A DNA stretch of 64,000 nucleotides from NCBI RefSeq assembly GCF_047495875.1, contig NC_092497.1, forward strand, positions 5,031,437-5,095,436. The letters run 5' to 3'. The position numbers and the translations under genes are program-made. Shown in pieces: positions 48,898 through 60,340 of the stretch. Source of the DNA: Pithys albifrons albifrons (Eukaryota > Chordata > Aves > Passeriformes > Thamnophilidae). Under the pieces are notes generated by a model, which was not told the origin of the DNA, made no database searches, and saw only the letters and a list, made by a program, of their open reading frames with translations. Position 1 is the stretch's first letter, and every line of letters begins with the position of its first letter.

Positions 48898-49610
48898 ATG
48901 TACACCAATGCATGCGGTATGGAAAGCTAACAAGAGGAGCTGGAAGCCATAGTGCAGCAGGAAAACTATGACGTAGTTGCTATCACAGAAACATGGTGGG
49001 ATTACTTGCATGACTGGAGTGCTGCTATGGGGAGCTACAAGCTCTTCAGAAAGGACAGGCAGGGAGGAGAGTTGGAGGGGTGGCTTTATATATTAGAGAG
49101 TCTCTTGACTCTGTTGAAGTTGAGGTCAGCAGTGACAAGGTTGAGTGCCCGTGGACCAGAATCAGGGGGAAGGCCAACAAGGCTGACACCCTTGTGGGTG
49201 TCTGTTACAGACCGCCCAACCAGGATGATGAAGGGGATGAATTATTCTACAAGCAGCTGGCGGATGTCTCAAAATCTCCAGTCCTTATTCTTGTGGGTGA
49301 CTTTAACCTGCCAGATATCTGTTGGGAGCTTAATATTGCAGAGAAGAGGCAGTCTAGGAATTTCCTAGAGTGTATAGAGGACAATTTCCTTCATCAAGTG
49401 GTAAATGAGCCTACCAGGAGTAAGGCCCTGCTGGACCTACTGTTTACAAACAGAGAGGGGCTCGTGGGAGATGTAGTGTTTGGAGGCCACCTGGGGCATA
49501 GTGACCATGAAATAATAGAATTTTCAATACTCAGAGATGCAATGGGGGCCATCATGAAATCTTCTACACTGGATTCTGGAGGGCAGATTTTGGCCCATTC
49601 AAAAGACTAA
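48898..49610 (+). pseudogene. CR1 ORF2 N-terminal apurinic/apyrimidinic-type endonuclease
   Basis: The endonuclease nicks target DNA to prime reverse transcription. ORF2 appears to begin at ATG 48898 (MYTNACGM) but meets TAA at 48928-48930. The same frame resumes with VVAITETWWD, containing the catalytic-site glutamate. A frameshift near 49070 moves to the next frame (ALYIRESLDS onward), which keeps VGDFNLPDICW and GHLGHSDHEIIEF, the Asp/Asn and SDH motifs of the AP-endonuclease fold. The frame closes at TAA 49608-49610. All core motifs are visible, but the two lesions break the protein. Confidence 0.9.
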
Positions 49611-49892
49611 TTCAGAGCATACCCTGGGAAACAACCCTTAAATCAAGGAGGTCCAGGAGGGATGGACGCGTTTCAAGCAGGAAATTTTGAGTGCACAGCA
49701 ACAGGCTATACCAGTGTGCCGAAAGGGAAGACGACTGGCTTGGTTAAATAGGGAGATTCTGAAGGAAATCAGGGATAAAAAGAAAATTTGCTGACTGTGG
49801 AAAAAAAGGGCTGGCTACTTATGAAGAATTTATGAAGATAGCTGGTCATGCAGAAAAAAATCAGGGAAACAAAAGTGTAATTTGAAGTTTAT
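49611..49892 (+). pseudogene. CR1 ORF2 decayed linker between EN and RT
   Basis: This matches the expected position of the EN-RT linker, but the frame changes several times, with stops near 49749 and 49790. Recognisable remnants include a Lys-rich stretch. It is the most degraded part of this copy. Confidence 0.7.
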
Positions 49893-51071
49893 TTGGCCAA
49901 TTCTGTTAGGGATAACAAAAAGTCCCCCTATAAATACATTAATAACAAAAGGAGGGGCAAGGAAAACCTCCATTCTCTGTTGGACTCGGAGGGAAATATA
50001 GTTAACAAGGATGAGGAGAAGGCTGAGGTACTTAACACCTACTTTGCCTCAGTTTTTACCAATAAGACAGGTGGCCCTCAGGAAAACTGGCCTCTGGAGC
50101 TGGTGGACAGGGAGAGGGAGCTGAATAGCCCTCCTGTATTCCAGGAGGAAATAGTGACCGACTTACTGAGCCAGCTGGATCCTAACAAGTCTATGGGACC
50201 AGATGGGATCCATCCCAGGGTGATGAGGGAGCTGGCAGAAGAGCTTGCCAAGCTGCTCTCCATTATCTTCCAACAGTTCTGGCTCTCTGGGGAGGTCCCA
50301 GATGATTGGAAGCTGACAAATGTCACCCCAACCCACAAAAAGGGCTGCAAGCAGGACCATGACAACTCCAGGCCTGTCAGCCTGACCTCTGTGCCTGGCA
50401 GGGTTATGGAGCAGTTCATCCTGAGTGCAAACACACAGCACCTTCAGGATGGACAAGGGATTAGTCCCAGCCAGCATGAGTTTAGGAGGGACAGGTCCTG
50501 TCTGACCAACCTGATCTCCTTTTATGATCAGGTGACCCACCTGGTGGATGAGGGGAAGGCTGTGGATGTGGTCTATCTGGACTTCAGCAAGGCCTTTGAC
50601 ACAGTCTCCCATAATATACTCCTGGAAAAGCTGGTAGCCCATGGCTTGGACAAGTGTACCCTCTCCTGGATTAGGAACTGGCTGGAGGGTCAGGCCCAGA
50701 GAGTGCTGGTGAATGGAACTGCATCCAGATGGCAGCCGGTCACTAGTGGTGTTCCCCAGGGGTCTGTGTTGGGCCCAGTCCTGTTTAACATCTTTATTGA
50801 TGATTTAGATGAGGGGATTGAGTCCATCATCAGCAAATTTGCTGATGACACCAAACTGAGAGGGAGTGTCGACCTGCTGGAAGGCAGGAGAGCTCTGCAG
50901 AGGGATCTGGATAGACTTGAGAGATGGGCTGATTCCAATGGGATGAAGTTCAATAAGGCCAAGTGCCGGGTCCTGCACTTTGGCCACAACAACCCCCTGC
51001 AGCACAACAGGCTGGGCACAGAGTGGCTGGAGAGCAGCCAGGCAGAAAGGGACCTTGGGGGTACTAATTGA
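49893..51071 (+). pseudogene. CR1 ORF2 reverse transcriptase
   Basis: An uninterrupted frame of about 390 codons covers the whole RT domain. Visible landmarks are [40 protein letters not shown], the motif A region [16 protein letters not shown] with its catalytic Asp, [20 protein letters not shown], and motif C KFADDTKL with the catalytic FADD. The thumb region [20 protein letters not shown] follows. The frame ends prematurely at 51069-51071, because one extra G in the run before 51061 shifts the phase directly after AERDLG. The next frame continues correctly as [12 protein letters not shown]. Apart from this insertion the RT looks catalytically competent, which points to relatively recent insertion. 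Confidence 0.97.
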
Positions 51072-51399
51072 CAGGAAGCTCAACATGAGCCAACAGTGTG
51101 CCCAGGTGGCCAAGAAGGCCAATGGGATCCTGTCCTGTATCAAAAATAGCGTGGTCAGCAGGACCAGGGCAGTGATCCTTCCCCTGGACTCTGCATTGGT
51201 GAGGCCACACCTTGAGTGTTGTGTTCAGTTCTGGGCCCCTCAGTTCAGAAAGGGTATTGAGGTGCTGGAGCGAGTCCAGAGAAGAGCAACAAGGCTGGTG
51301 AAGGGACTGGAGCACAAGCCCTATGGGGAGAAGCTAAGGGACCTGGGGGTGCCTAGTCTGGAGAAGAGGAGGCTCAGAGGTGACCTCATCACTGTCTAG
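51060..51399 (+). pseudogene. CR1 ORF2 C-terminal region, after the frameshift
   Basis: This continues the ORF2 protein one frame over: [20 protein letters not shown], then [20 protein letters not shown], then [20 protein letters not shown] and [14 protein letters not shown], ending at TAG 51397-51399. Comparable coding continues without a shift for about another 80 codons (NYLKGN, then [15 protein letters not shown]), so the TAG is an in-frame stop rather than the original terminus. The identical stop at the same codon in the minus-strand copy (15171-15173) means it was probably present in their common source. Confidence 0.92.
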
Positions 51400-51730
51400 A
51401 ACTACCTGAAGGGAAATTCTAGCCAGGTGGGGGTTGGTCTCTTCTCCCAGGCACTCAGCAATAGGACAAGGGGGCACGGGCTCAAGCTCTGCAAGGGGAA
51501 ATTTAAGTTGGAGATCAGAAAAAAATTCTTTCCAGAGAGAGTAATCAGGCATTGGAATGGCCTGCCTAGGGAGGTGGTGGATTCACCATCCCTGGAGGTT
51601 TTTAAATGCAGATTGGCCGTGGCACTGAGTGCCATGATCTGGTAAAGGGACTGGAGTTGGCCCAAGGGTTGGACTTGATGATCTCGGAGGTCTTTTTCAA
51701 CCCAATCAATTCTATGATTCTATGATTCAT
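51400..51730 (+). mobile_element. CR1 C-terminal remnant, 3' UTR and octamer tail
   Basis: After the TAG the coding register persists to about 51645 ([10 protein letters not shown], then [13 protein letters not shown]), followed by the short UTR with gttggacttgatgatctcgg and the terminal octamers attctatgattctatgatt. This hairpin-and-octamer end is what the CR1 reverse transcriptase recognises for priming. Confidence 0.95.
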
Positions 51731-52735
51731 AATCATAAATATTTGACCTTCTCATTTTCAATGTCTTGTATATTTCTGTTTTTCCATCAGGGAAAAAAAA
51801 AAAGAAAAAATGAAGATTATCATAAATGCTGTTTATGCCTGAGGAAGAAACCCTATGTTTTAATTTTCCTGTATAAAAACTAGAGTTTTTTACTTGCTTG
51901 CTTGTGCATGTTTACATCTCAGTTAATTATTCTAAATGCTTGGCACACTCTCAAATGTCATCTACATGAGCCAATAGGGAACCTTCTACAACTTTCAGCT
52001 GGCTCAGATGCCACTAGAACTTGTATTTTTTCAAGGCTGATGAGAAGATTCCCATGGCTTCTGCATCTGTGGGAGGGAGACAAAGAGGTAAGTTGGTGTG
52101 GCACTAACTGGATTGCTACAGCATAGGTTTTCTTTGCAATAGGGAGGGAAAAACCAGCTCCTTTTAGTGAAAAATAAAGCAGTATTCCTTTAGACAAGGT
52201 TTAAAAACAATTAGAAGGGAAACAAAATCTGTGGTGAAGGACTTATATGCAAGGCCTGTTTTAGTGCTGTAGGACCAAGTTTCAGCTTTGTCACTGGTCC
52301 CATTTGTGATGTTGGGTACCACTCCTGTGCTGCTGCTCAGTCCAAACTCACACAGAAAATACATTCTCCTGTCTACTCACAAGATACTTAAAAGGGAAGG
52401 GGAGGCTGAAGGGATTAAAAGGTGAAACGAGACTTTTTATTACTCCAATTCATATCCATCAAAGACAAAAGAAAACAACTCTAATATCTTATTTTAATGC
52501 TTTCGTTTATCGTGGAGTTTAGTTGCCATAAAAAGTGTATGTTTAAAATGTCCTTTAGGGAGTTACAGTCCCATAAACTCTTGTAACCAAGTGACACATG
52601 ATAATGAAAATCCTTCTACAAAATAGAGCAAAATGGGATTTTTTTTTATTATGATCATGAAATTGCTTCCCTCAAGGTATTGATTGAATTATACATAAAC
52701 CTTATTCACTTCTGGAAGATAAAGAAGAAAAAGGG
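51731..52735. other. No gene recognised
   Basis: AT-rich spacer, no feature supported. An A-rich run lies near 51794-51810. Confidence 0.55.
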
Positions 52736-53143
52736 ATGAAAGAGAAGAGAAAGAGAAGAGGGGAGGAGAAAAAGAAGAAAAAGAAAGGAGAGGAGAGGCG
52801 AGGAGGGGAGGGGAGGGGAGGGGAGGGCAGGGGAGGGCAGGGGAAGGGAGGGGAGGAGAGGAGAGGAGAGGAGAGGAGAGGAGAGGAGAGGAGAGGAGAG
52901 GAGAGGAGAGGAGAGGAGAGGAGAGGAGAGGAGAGGAGAGGAGAGGAGAGGAGAGGAGAGGAGAGGAGAGGAGAGGAGAGGAGAGGAGAGGAGAGGAGAG
53001 GAGAGGAGAGGAGAGGAGAGGAGAGGAGAGGAGAGGAGAGGAGAGGAGAGGAGAGGAGAGGAGAGGAGAGGAGAGGAGAGGAGAGGAGAGGAGAGGAGAG
53101 GAGAGGAGAGGAGAGGAGAGGAGAGAGGAGAGGAGAGGAGAGG
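52736..53143 (+). repeat. Purine-rich array: (GAGGA)n pentamer with G-rich edge
   Basis: A purine-only stretch about 400 bases long. Its 5' part is an irregular GGGGA/GGGCA series (52802-52856). From about 52851 it becomes a near-perfect 5-bp repeat of GAGGA for roughly 54 units, broken once by two extra bases at 53121-53128. The predicted poly-peptide frames on both strands are artefacts. The length of the near-perfect run suggests recent expansion, and it may be collapsed or misassembled in the source genome. Confidence 0.97.
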
Positions 53144-55588
53144 TAAGATAGCAGGAGGAAAGAGAATGAAAGAATTCAGAGGAATAAAGGAGAGAAGGGG
53201 AGGGAAGGCTAGTCTTGGAGAAACATTGTCTTGTTAGATAGACATGAAGTGAATTATAAGAAAAAAAGAAACAAAATCTTAATTTAATATTTTTAAGCAA
53301 ATAATGCTGGATGCATATGCTTGTGGTTTTATTACTAATCTCCCATATCTATAATACTATGAAAATGGGAAAAATATAATTATAAGCATATTAGTTTGAA
53401 ATTGCATTTCCAGTTGGAGCATATTTAAGCAGGCAGATAGAGCCACTCATGTAATAAAAAAGTTGTTTGCAAACTTTTAGAAGGAGACTTTTCATTATCT
53501 CAATGCTTCTAAAAAGTTTATTGCACCACACTTCACACATTTCCCTCCTCCCCTTACCTAGAATCCTAACTTAAATTAAAGTTTGGATTTATGATACAAC
53601 AAAATTATTGAATCTGCAACTCAGTTCTGAGCCTAAACTTCATTGAACTCCATACAAGTTCAGTTTTATGTAGTTTACTTTTTATTTCAGGTCTCAGCAT
53701 ATCTAATTTATCTGACATTCAGATACGGCAATTATCTGTGGAATACAGCATTTCTGCACATAATGGGTAATGTGACATATGTAAATGTTTTCTTTCCATG
53801 TATAGCGAGAGCTGTAGTAGAGATACCACTGTAATTGTAAGTGGGAAAATGAAGTTGATGACAGCATAATATAAACAGATAACAACTTAGACTACTTACT
53901 TAGAGTTCACTTTTTGTAAAATTCAGCTATCACGGTCATACAAAGGCAAAACTAAATGCCCTTTTTGACATTGGAGCTGTGCAGTTTTTTTTGTCTCCTG
54001 TCTTACATAAGAGGAGGCTTTTTGCAGAATTTACAACAAGAAAATAAAATAGAACTTAGTCTAGTACTACAGGTCATTGTATTTAATTGGATACCTACTG
54101 GGTTTAGGTTTTGGCATAAATTCCATGTGTGGAAATGCCTGTGGGCTTCTTTGGAAGGAAGAAGAATTGTGCTCTTCCCAAAGTGCTTTGTGTGAGTGGA
54201 AAATACCTGACATCAAAATTTGTCTTATTAATCAGCAGAATTTTCTTGCTTCTCATCCTCTTAGCATTTGTTTTGGTTGACACTGATGCAGGACAGGATT
54301 CTTCACTAGTGGGTATTTTCCCCCCTAAAATTGCCAGTAGTTCACGACTTTTTCATGGACATTGGGAAGTTCTGGTCATGGAACATCCCCATCTATTTCA
54401 TAGAGGGCAAGAAACAGTGCCAGCCATGTGAGGGAAAATGCAGAAAAGTGAGATATCTGACAGATTCCTTGAGCTGGGAAAATTTTGTTTTACTGACTGC
54501 TTTAGCATGAAAAAAGTTTATTATCCTTAGCTACATTTGTGTTTTCCCTATAGATTTCTATGAACATTCTACATAGCAAAATGCAGGTCAGACAGCCACC
54601 AACAGGTTACAGGTACCTGTTGAAGAAAGGATATTTTCTTTTTCCTGCTGATATTTGAGCACTGGCATTTAACAGGGCTTCACTAGGCACTCCATGAACC
54701 CAGGACACAGCAAAGTGACAGCTGCCTCTGGCACTCCACACCTGTCATCAGAGCCACAATGATCAACGTTTCATTTGCCCTTCATGTCAGAGAGGATATT
54801 ACATTTTTTTGGTGATCAAATGTGAAACTTTTCTCAAGTTTGAAAGCATTAATACAACAACAGAAATTAAAACAGGAGACATAGGTGGCAAGAAAAGGGG
54901 GGAAGAGGAATGTCACTTGCTTTGAAAATCAGCCTGTAGCAGGAGCAATCACAAAATCTTCCAGGTCCCTTCTGTCTTATCAGTCGGCTACAATCACCAC
55001 AGATGTGGAAGTGATGGGGTAGTTTGTTTGTTGTTTTTTTTTCCTTTGGGTACCAGTGTGTGGGCAGCTGGGAGAGCCATGAGGCTGGAGAGAGAACCCT
55101 ACATCAACTTTGTTCTCATGCCCACTGCTGCTGGTGCACACAGTTGAGTTTAATTTTTAAAACTGTTTAAAATAACTTGAAAAGATTGGTAAATGAATAA
55201 AACTGAGAGAAATGTTTTGAAGGACATAATCTACATGTTCATATATGTCTTCACTTCAGTAGTGCTCTGTACATCTTCATTGACATCTTCATTAGTGATT
55301 CAAACAAGGCCAGGCAACAATTCCAGATAATAGAGCTTCATTATCTCTACAATGCTTTGCTGTTTTGAGATTTTTTAGTTGGTTGTTTGGTTGTTTTAAA
55401 ACCAGTTGCCACAGTTCTGACCTGAATTAATAAAGTAACAGTATGTGATCATGGTTTCAGGAGGCATGGTGGCCAGTGGCCACTTCAGGTAAGTGAATTT
55501 GGATGTGACTGCCTCATCTTGAACAACAAGATGTTTTCGTGAGACACTGAGAGATGCAGTGCTTCCATAAAAAGCCTGGGGAAGGGTC
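53144..55588. other. No gene recognised (about 2.4 kb)
   Basis: AT-rich DNA. Overlapping plus frames of 67-100 codons near 54077-54431 have no motifs. Confidence 0.55.
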
Positions 55589-55982
55589 TGTGGCACAAGT
55601 CTGATGAGAAGCATCTGAGGGAGCTGAGGAGGCTCAACCTGGAGAAAAGGAGGATCAGGAGAACCCTCTCACTCTTTCCAGCTCCTTGACTGGAGCTGGC
55701 CAGGCAGGAATCGGTCTCCTCTACCAGGTAACAAGTGTAAAGAGAGAAACAGCCTCAAGTGACAGTGGAACTTAGAATGGATATTGAGTGAAAATTTCTT
55801 CACCTAAAGGGCTGTCAAGCCTTGGTGCAGGTTGCTCAGGGAAGTGAGGGAGTCACTATCCCTGGAGGGATTTAAAATACGTGTTGAGTATGACATTTGG
55901 GGACATGGTTAGTGGGCTTGACAGTGCTGAGTTAATGGTTGAATTCAATGATCTTAGAGGTCTTGTGTAACCTAAATGATTC
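55589..55982 (+). mobile_element. CR1 LINE 3' fragment, older copy
   Basis: The plus-strand order is conserved: ggcacaagtctgatgagaag, then gaggaggctcaacctggaga, then gcaggttgctcagggaagtg, then tccctggagggatttaaaat and gttgaattcaatgatcttag. Indels are frequent and the octamer tail is worn away. Confidence 0.92.
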
Positions 55983-56734
55983 ACTTACATGGCTGCAGGT
56001 GGTTTTGTCCTACTGATGGTGGTACCTGCGGGATCTAGATTTTTAATAGATAATTGTAGGCTCAACCTACTACTGCATGCCAGTTAGATACTGTTTCATT
56101 AGGGAATCTCAACAAGGTTTATGGCAGGCAATCTTTTCTCATGGAAGTCGCTACCTATTTTTGCTGCTTTAATCATCTATGATCCTGTTGGTAAAGCTGA
56201 CTGAATAAGTCAAAATGAACCAGTTATACAATGAACTGTCTCACATCGATTGCTTCTGCAATATCTGTCACTGCTTGATAGTCTTACATGTTCTGCAGTG
56301 TTTTGAGATGGATTCGTGTACAGAGATATACAGAAATACACACTACGTGAATAGTTTCTTTTTTTTTTAACTTTAAGATGACTGCAAATTTTTTTTTATT
56401 TTTCACAGATTCCAAAGATAGTTAAAGAGAATCAAAAAGACTGATGATAATAATGTACCCCTTTCTCAAACTGTTACAGCTCTATTTCTATAGTAGTATT
56501 TGTCTGCAAACTAGCTAGGAGATTGTCTAATAGCTACCAGGTAGCCCTCGATTAATTATTTTATACTTCACATATGTGTAGGAAAGACAGTAAAGAAAGA
56601 AAAAACTAAGTGACCATTTTCTCTAATTGGATCCATCACTGACTGATTGTAAAAGAGTACTTCACATCTCCCAGGGTCTGAAAGCTTGGAAAATATAATG
56701 TGAGTTATAACAAAGACTTTCTAGTTTTAAACAG
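55983..56734. other. No gene recognised
   Basis: AT-rich DNA, no feature supported. Confidence 0.5.
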
Positions 56735-56773
56735 AAAATATGTGTTATAAACACATATTTTGTGTTATAAACA
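56735..56773. repeat. 27-bp palindrome overlapped by a 13-bp direct repeat
   Basis: Arms of 12 bases (aaaatatgtgtt and aacacatatttt) flank the 3-base loop ata at 56735-56761. In addition tgtgttataaaca occurs at 56741-56753 and again at 56761-56773, a 20-base offset. Confidence 0.9.
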
Positions 56774-57472
56774 TCTCTGTCCATTTAAATTATTCAAAAA
56801 TAGCACTTTGATGAGAACTTCTTACAGCAAGGGCTGGTATGCAGCTAAATTGAATTCTTCCTTCCTTTCATGTGATCAAAAAGTTCCTTCCTTCTAGAAT
56901 GAAATAAAATAAGGAACCCTGAGCCAGGACATCCTCTCCAGTGAGGTGCCTCTACATATGCCCAAAAACTGGGGATGAAGCTCTTAACACCACATTCCCC
57001 CAGGCTGCCTATGAGCTCAGGATGCTGCATGACACTGCAGTGCAGCTGTATTGAGCTGCACCCAAGTCTTACAAGTAGAAGGGACACACTGGCTCTAGAG
57101 GACCCATTGGGATAAATTTGCCAGCAGACAGGAATCAGCACAGATGGGAAGAGGTTAGTAAACTGGACTGAAGTGATTGGAGCACAGCTGATGGCACCTC
57201 TCACTGTAATATCAAAGGGCCAGAGATGACTTACGCTCCCTCCAGACATGATGAAAGACTAAAGCCCATTCTGACTGGCATTCAGAAGTTATGTACCAGT
57301 TAAGCTTTAAGAGAATTTTTTTTAGAGTAACAATTAATATTGACAACACCCTTTTCTCTTTTGTTATGGAAAATGGAAAGGACACATCCATTTCTGTAAC
57401 AAAGGACTAAACCAGCAAAACTGCAGATTCTTTCTCAAACAAATTTCTTTATGTCTTTGAATGGACACGAAA
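56774..57472. other. No gene recognised
   Basis: A 134-codon minus frame (56845-57249) lies in less AT-rich sequence with no motif. No repeat family identified. Confidence 0.5.
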
Positions 57473-57562
57473 ACAAAAAAACCCCAACAAAACAAAACAA
57501 AACAAAAACCCAAACCCAAACAAACCAACAAAACAAAAACCCCAACAACAACAAAAGAAAAA
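57473..57562. repeat. A/C-rich low-complexity tract
   Basis: About 90 bases of AAAAC, AAACC and CCAAC units without a fixed period. Confidence 0.9.
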
Positions 57563-60164
57563 TTAATAGCATATTTCTTTATTTCATACAAACGACAAAC
57601 CCTGAGAGCAGAGAGGGCTGTAAAAGCTGGTAGTTTTCTGCTTCTTCTATAGGGGTTACAGAAAATATCTTACTTAGCACATGACACTGTTGAGGCAGGA
57701 ATACACTTGCTTGCCAAAAGAATGTAATGTAAATACCTTTAGGAGGGTAGGGTTCTTATTTTTTTTAAACTTTTATTCCTTTACGCTTTGCCATTAATCC
57801 AAGGATCTCAACTCCTGCAGTGGCTGAAACTAGGACATAAACTCCTATTACATTTATATTTCCTAAAAACTGGATTTGTAGGTACTACTGACAGTAGAGG
57901 ATGTGCTAGTTTATCACTTAGACAGGTGCACACACCTTTATTCTCTACCTAAAAAACACTGAGACTTTATCTGACCTACCAGTGGAATGCAGTGTGCCTC
58001 TAAGAATGTTGTGTGCCTGCATCAGCAGCTGAAAACCCGGAGTTTCCCAAGAAAAAAGTTGTCTGAGGTGGTCTTAGTTCTCCAAGACGTCCAAGAGCTG
58101 TCACAGATTGGTATCACTGCTCATCCCTGCATTTGTCACAAGGGTCAGACCAGCTTGAGATGTTCTCCTCCACATTTTGTTAGGAATTCGTGCCTTTTGG
58201 GGGAAAGGAAAGTTTAAAAGAGCCATGGAGGGAAATAATAAGGAAGAGCTATGATAACCCCAAGGACGTTAAGCAATTCCCTAGGCTGAGGTGAAGGATG
58301 TTGCTTGGGCCACAGTAGGAGCCCAGTCTGTGCAGGGCACTCCAGCCCCAATGGGTTCTTTAGTGATTGGTACACTTCCCTGAAGTACTATTTGATTCAT
58401 GTTCTTGATTAGGACAGCCCTTGTTTTACACACCCTGGGCAAGTCCTCTTACAGCTGGATGTTCACATACCAAAAGCAAGTGTTACCAGCTTTGTCACTC
58501 CTGAAATAAAAATAGCTCTGGCAGTTTGGGGACATGTAGCACATTTTCTAAAAATTGCCGGACAGTTTCAGCTGGGGGTCAGGTACCTAACACTAGTTGC
58601 AACTTTAATCTCTAAGGGCTTTTTTGGGTCTTGAAGGACCTCTTGCCCTTGATAAAAGAGGATTTAGTTTATATGGCCTTCTGTGAGCTTGTTCTGTGCA
58701 GATTAACAGGGCACATACTCCTCTTCATATGACAGTTCAGCAAAGAGCATTAATGCACATTTTCCTGCTTAGACAGCAGCGTGGTTTCCATGGTCAGATT
58801 CTGTTGGACCTCCTGAGGGTGTAACTCCTCTGTGATTTTTATCTGCTTATCCTGGCATGAAGCAAATATTTCAGTCCATAAGACACCCTTGTGCAAAAGC
58901 CATGGCATTTGTGCCAGTGCCTATAGAAATTGTGGATGTGGCCAGTTTTACTGAAGGGCTTTTAGACTGGAAGAGCACAGCAATGACCTAATTCGTACCA
59001 GGCAATCTGAGGACTGGATCATATTCCTCTGGGCACATCACAGAGGAACTGCAGCTATAGTTACTGGAGATCACTCTCCTCAGCCACTTTTGAGCCACTG
59101 ATCTCATCAGAGGTCCACTTTTTTTGTTACATCCCCTCTGATCGTTTTTGCTTCCCTCTGGCTCAAGGAGCATCATTTACCTGTGTAAAATATGAGCAGG
59201 TGAGGGGGGTGTTCATTGCTAAAGCAGACTCCAACAGCATTGGCCACATGCTGGTTTGCTAGCAGTGTTCCACATGAACTGGAAGACTGGATACAGAGCT
59301 GCTGTGCAAAGGCAGTGACATATGGAGTTCAGCATGGCTTTGCACCCAAAATGGTATTTAAACTTTCAACCTTCAAGCAGAGACTCCAGGCTGCATCTCA
59401 TTTTGCTTCTTTTTTTCCACATTTGTAACCAGCACTTGATTTAGTAAATGCCAGAATTCAACTTTGAGGATGAATGAAAAAGCCTCAGGAAACTAATGAC
59501 CTCCTTAATAAATGAATATGATAACTTTACTAGATTTAATATTTCAGGGTTTTATAAGGATTGAATCGGCAAGATTTTTTTCTTTTTCCTTCCTTTCTGC
59601 AGGGGGAAACTGAAAGCTCCTGGACTTCACAGCTGATTACTAACTATATGCAATGAGAGAAAGTATCAGCTTTCATTACAAGTCTCTAATAGGCAGGCTA
59701 CAAAAAAAGACTTTTGAAATATCTAACACAAAAGGCCAAAGGAATATTTGCCTTTTCAGAGATCACTCTTATTTAAATGGAGCTCAGATTTTAAAAGTAA
59801 ATATAAAATCCATCCCATATGTATTTGTGCTCACTTTCAACTTTGCTGTACAGAAAGTTTTAAGGCATTACTGGTTTCACCTATATTCTCAAACAGTTTC
59901 TTGTGAAGCTGACATTATTTCCTTCCAAAAGGCAAGTGAGGCTGAGTCTTCAGGCACAAATCCTCATCTGTTGAAGTTCTTGGAAACACAGTCTAAAAGT
60001 TGCCGCAAGTTCAAAGCTCATCACTATCTCATGAGGAATTTTTTTGCAAAGCTTCACATTGACCGGCTCATTCGGTTGGCTAAATTGTCGATGTTCAGTG
60101 CTCAAACAAGATGTAAAACAAAATTATGTCAAAGCAAATCTGAGGAATCTCTCAAATTCTGCAC
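57563..60164. other. No gene recognised (about 2.6 kb); contains a 187-codon open frame
   Basis: An ATG-initiated plus frame of 187 codons (59653-60216) starts in AT-rich DNA and ends inside the CR1 fragment at 60165. It has no domain and no signal peptide, and its composition looks like translated AT-rich non-coding DNA. Confidence 0.5.
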
Positions 60165-60340
60165 CAGAAGGGCTACCAAGGGCAGTGATGGAGTCATCAT
60201 CCCTAGGGGGATTTAAAAGCCTTGTAGCTCTGGCACTTGGAGACATGGGTTAGTAGTTTTGAGCTTGGCAGTGCTGGGGAATGGTTGGACTCAATGGTCT
60301 TAAGAGGTCTTTTACAATCGAAATGATTCTGTGAGTCTGT
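60165..60340 (+). mobile_element. CR1 LINE 3' fragment
   Basis: Plus-strand CR1 end: gggcagtgatggagtcatca, then ccctagggggatttaaaagc, then gttggactcaatggtcttaa and the tail atgattctgtgagtctgtg. Moderately diverged. Confidence 0.92.

Larger units (their letters stand above)
48210..51730 (+). mobile_element. CR1 LINE, long copy (about 3.5 kb)
   Basis: The most complete element in the window. In order it holds part of ORF1 with an esterase domain, the ORF2 endonuclease, a decayed linker, the reverse transcriptase, the C-terminal region, a 3' UTR, and the tail with two attctatg-type octamers. CR1 elements are usually about 4.5 kb, so roughly 1 kb of 5' sequence (5' UTR and the start of ORF1) is missing. 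A few stops and single-base frameshifts prevent expression of intact proteins, but long stretches are open and catalytic motifs survive. It shares its 3' end subfamily with the fragments at 14848 and 40657. The 5' boundary is uncertain. Confidence 0.97.

Noticed and set aside
50078..50642. 118- and 159-codon minus frames
   Set aside because: Antisense shadows of the CR1 reverse transcriptase.
52689..53300. 203- and 136-codon frames on opposite strands
   Set aside because: Periodic translation of the GAGGA pentamer array.
56845..57249. 134-codon minus frame
   Set aside because: No motif, no splice or promoter context. Probably chance in a less AT-rich patch.
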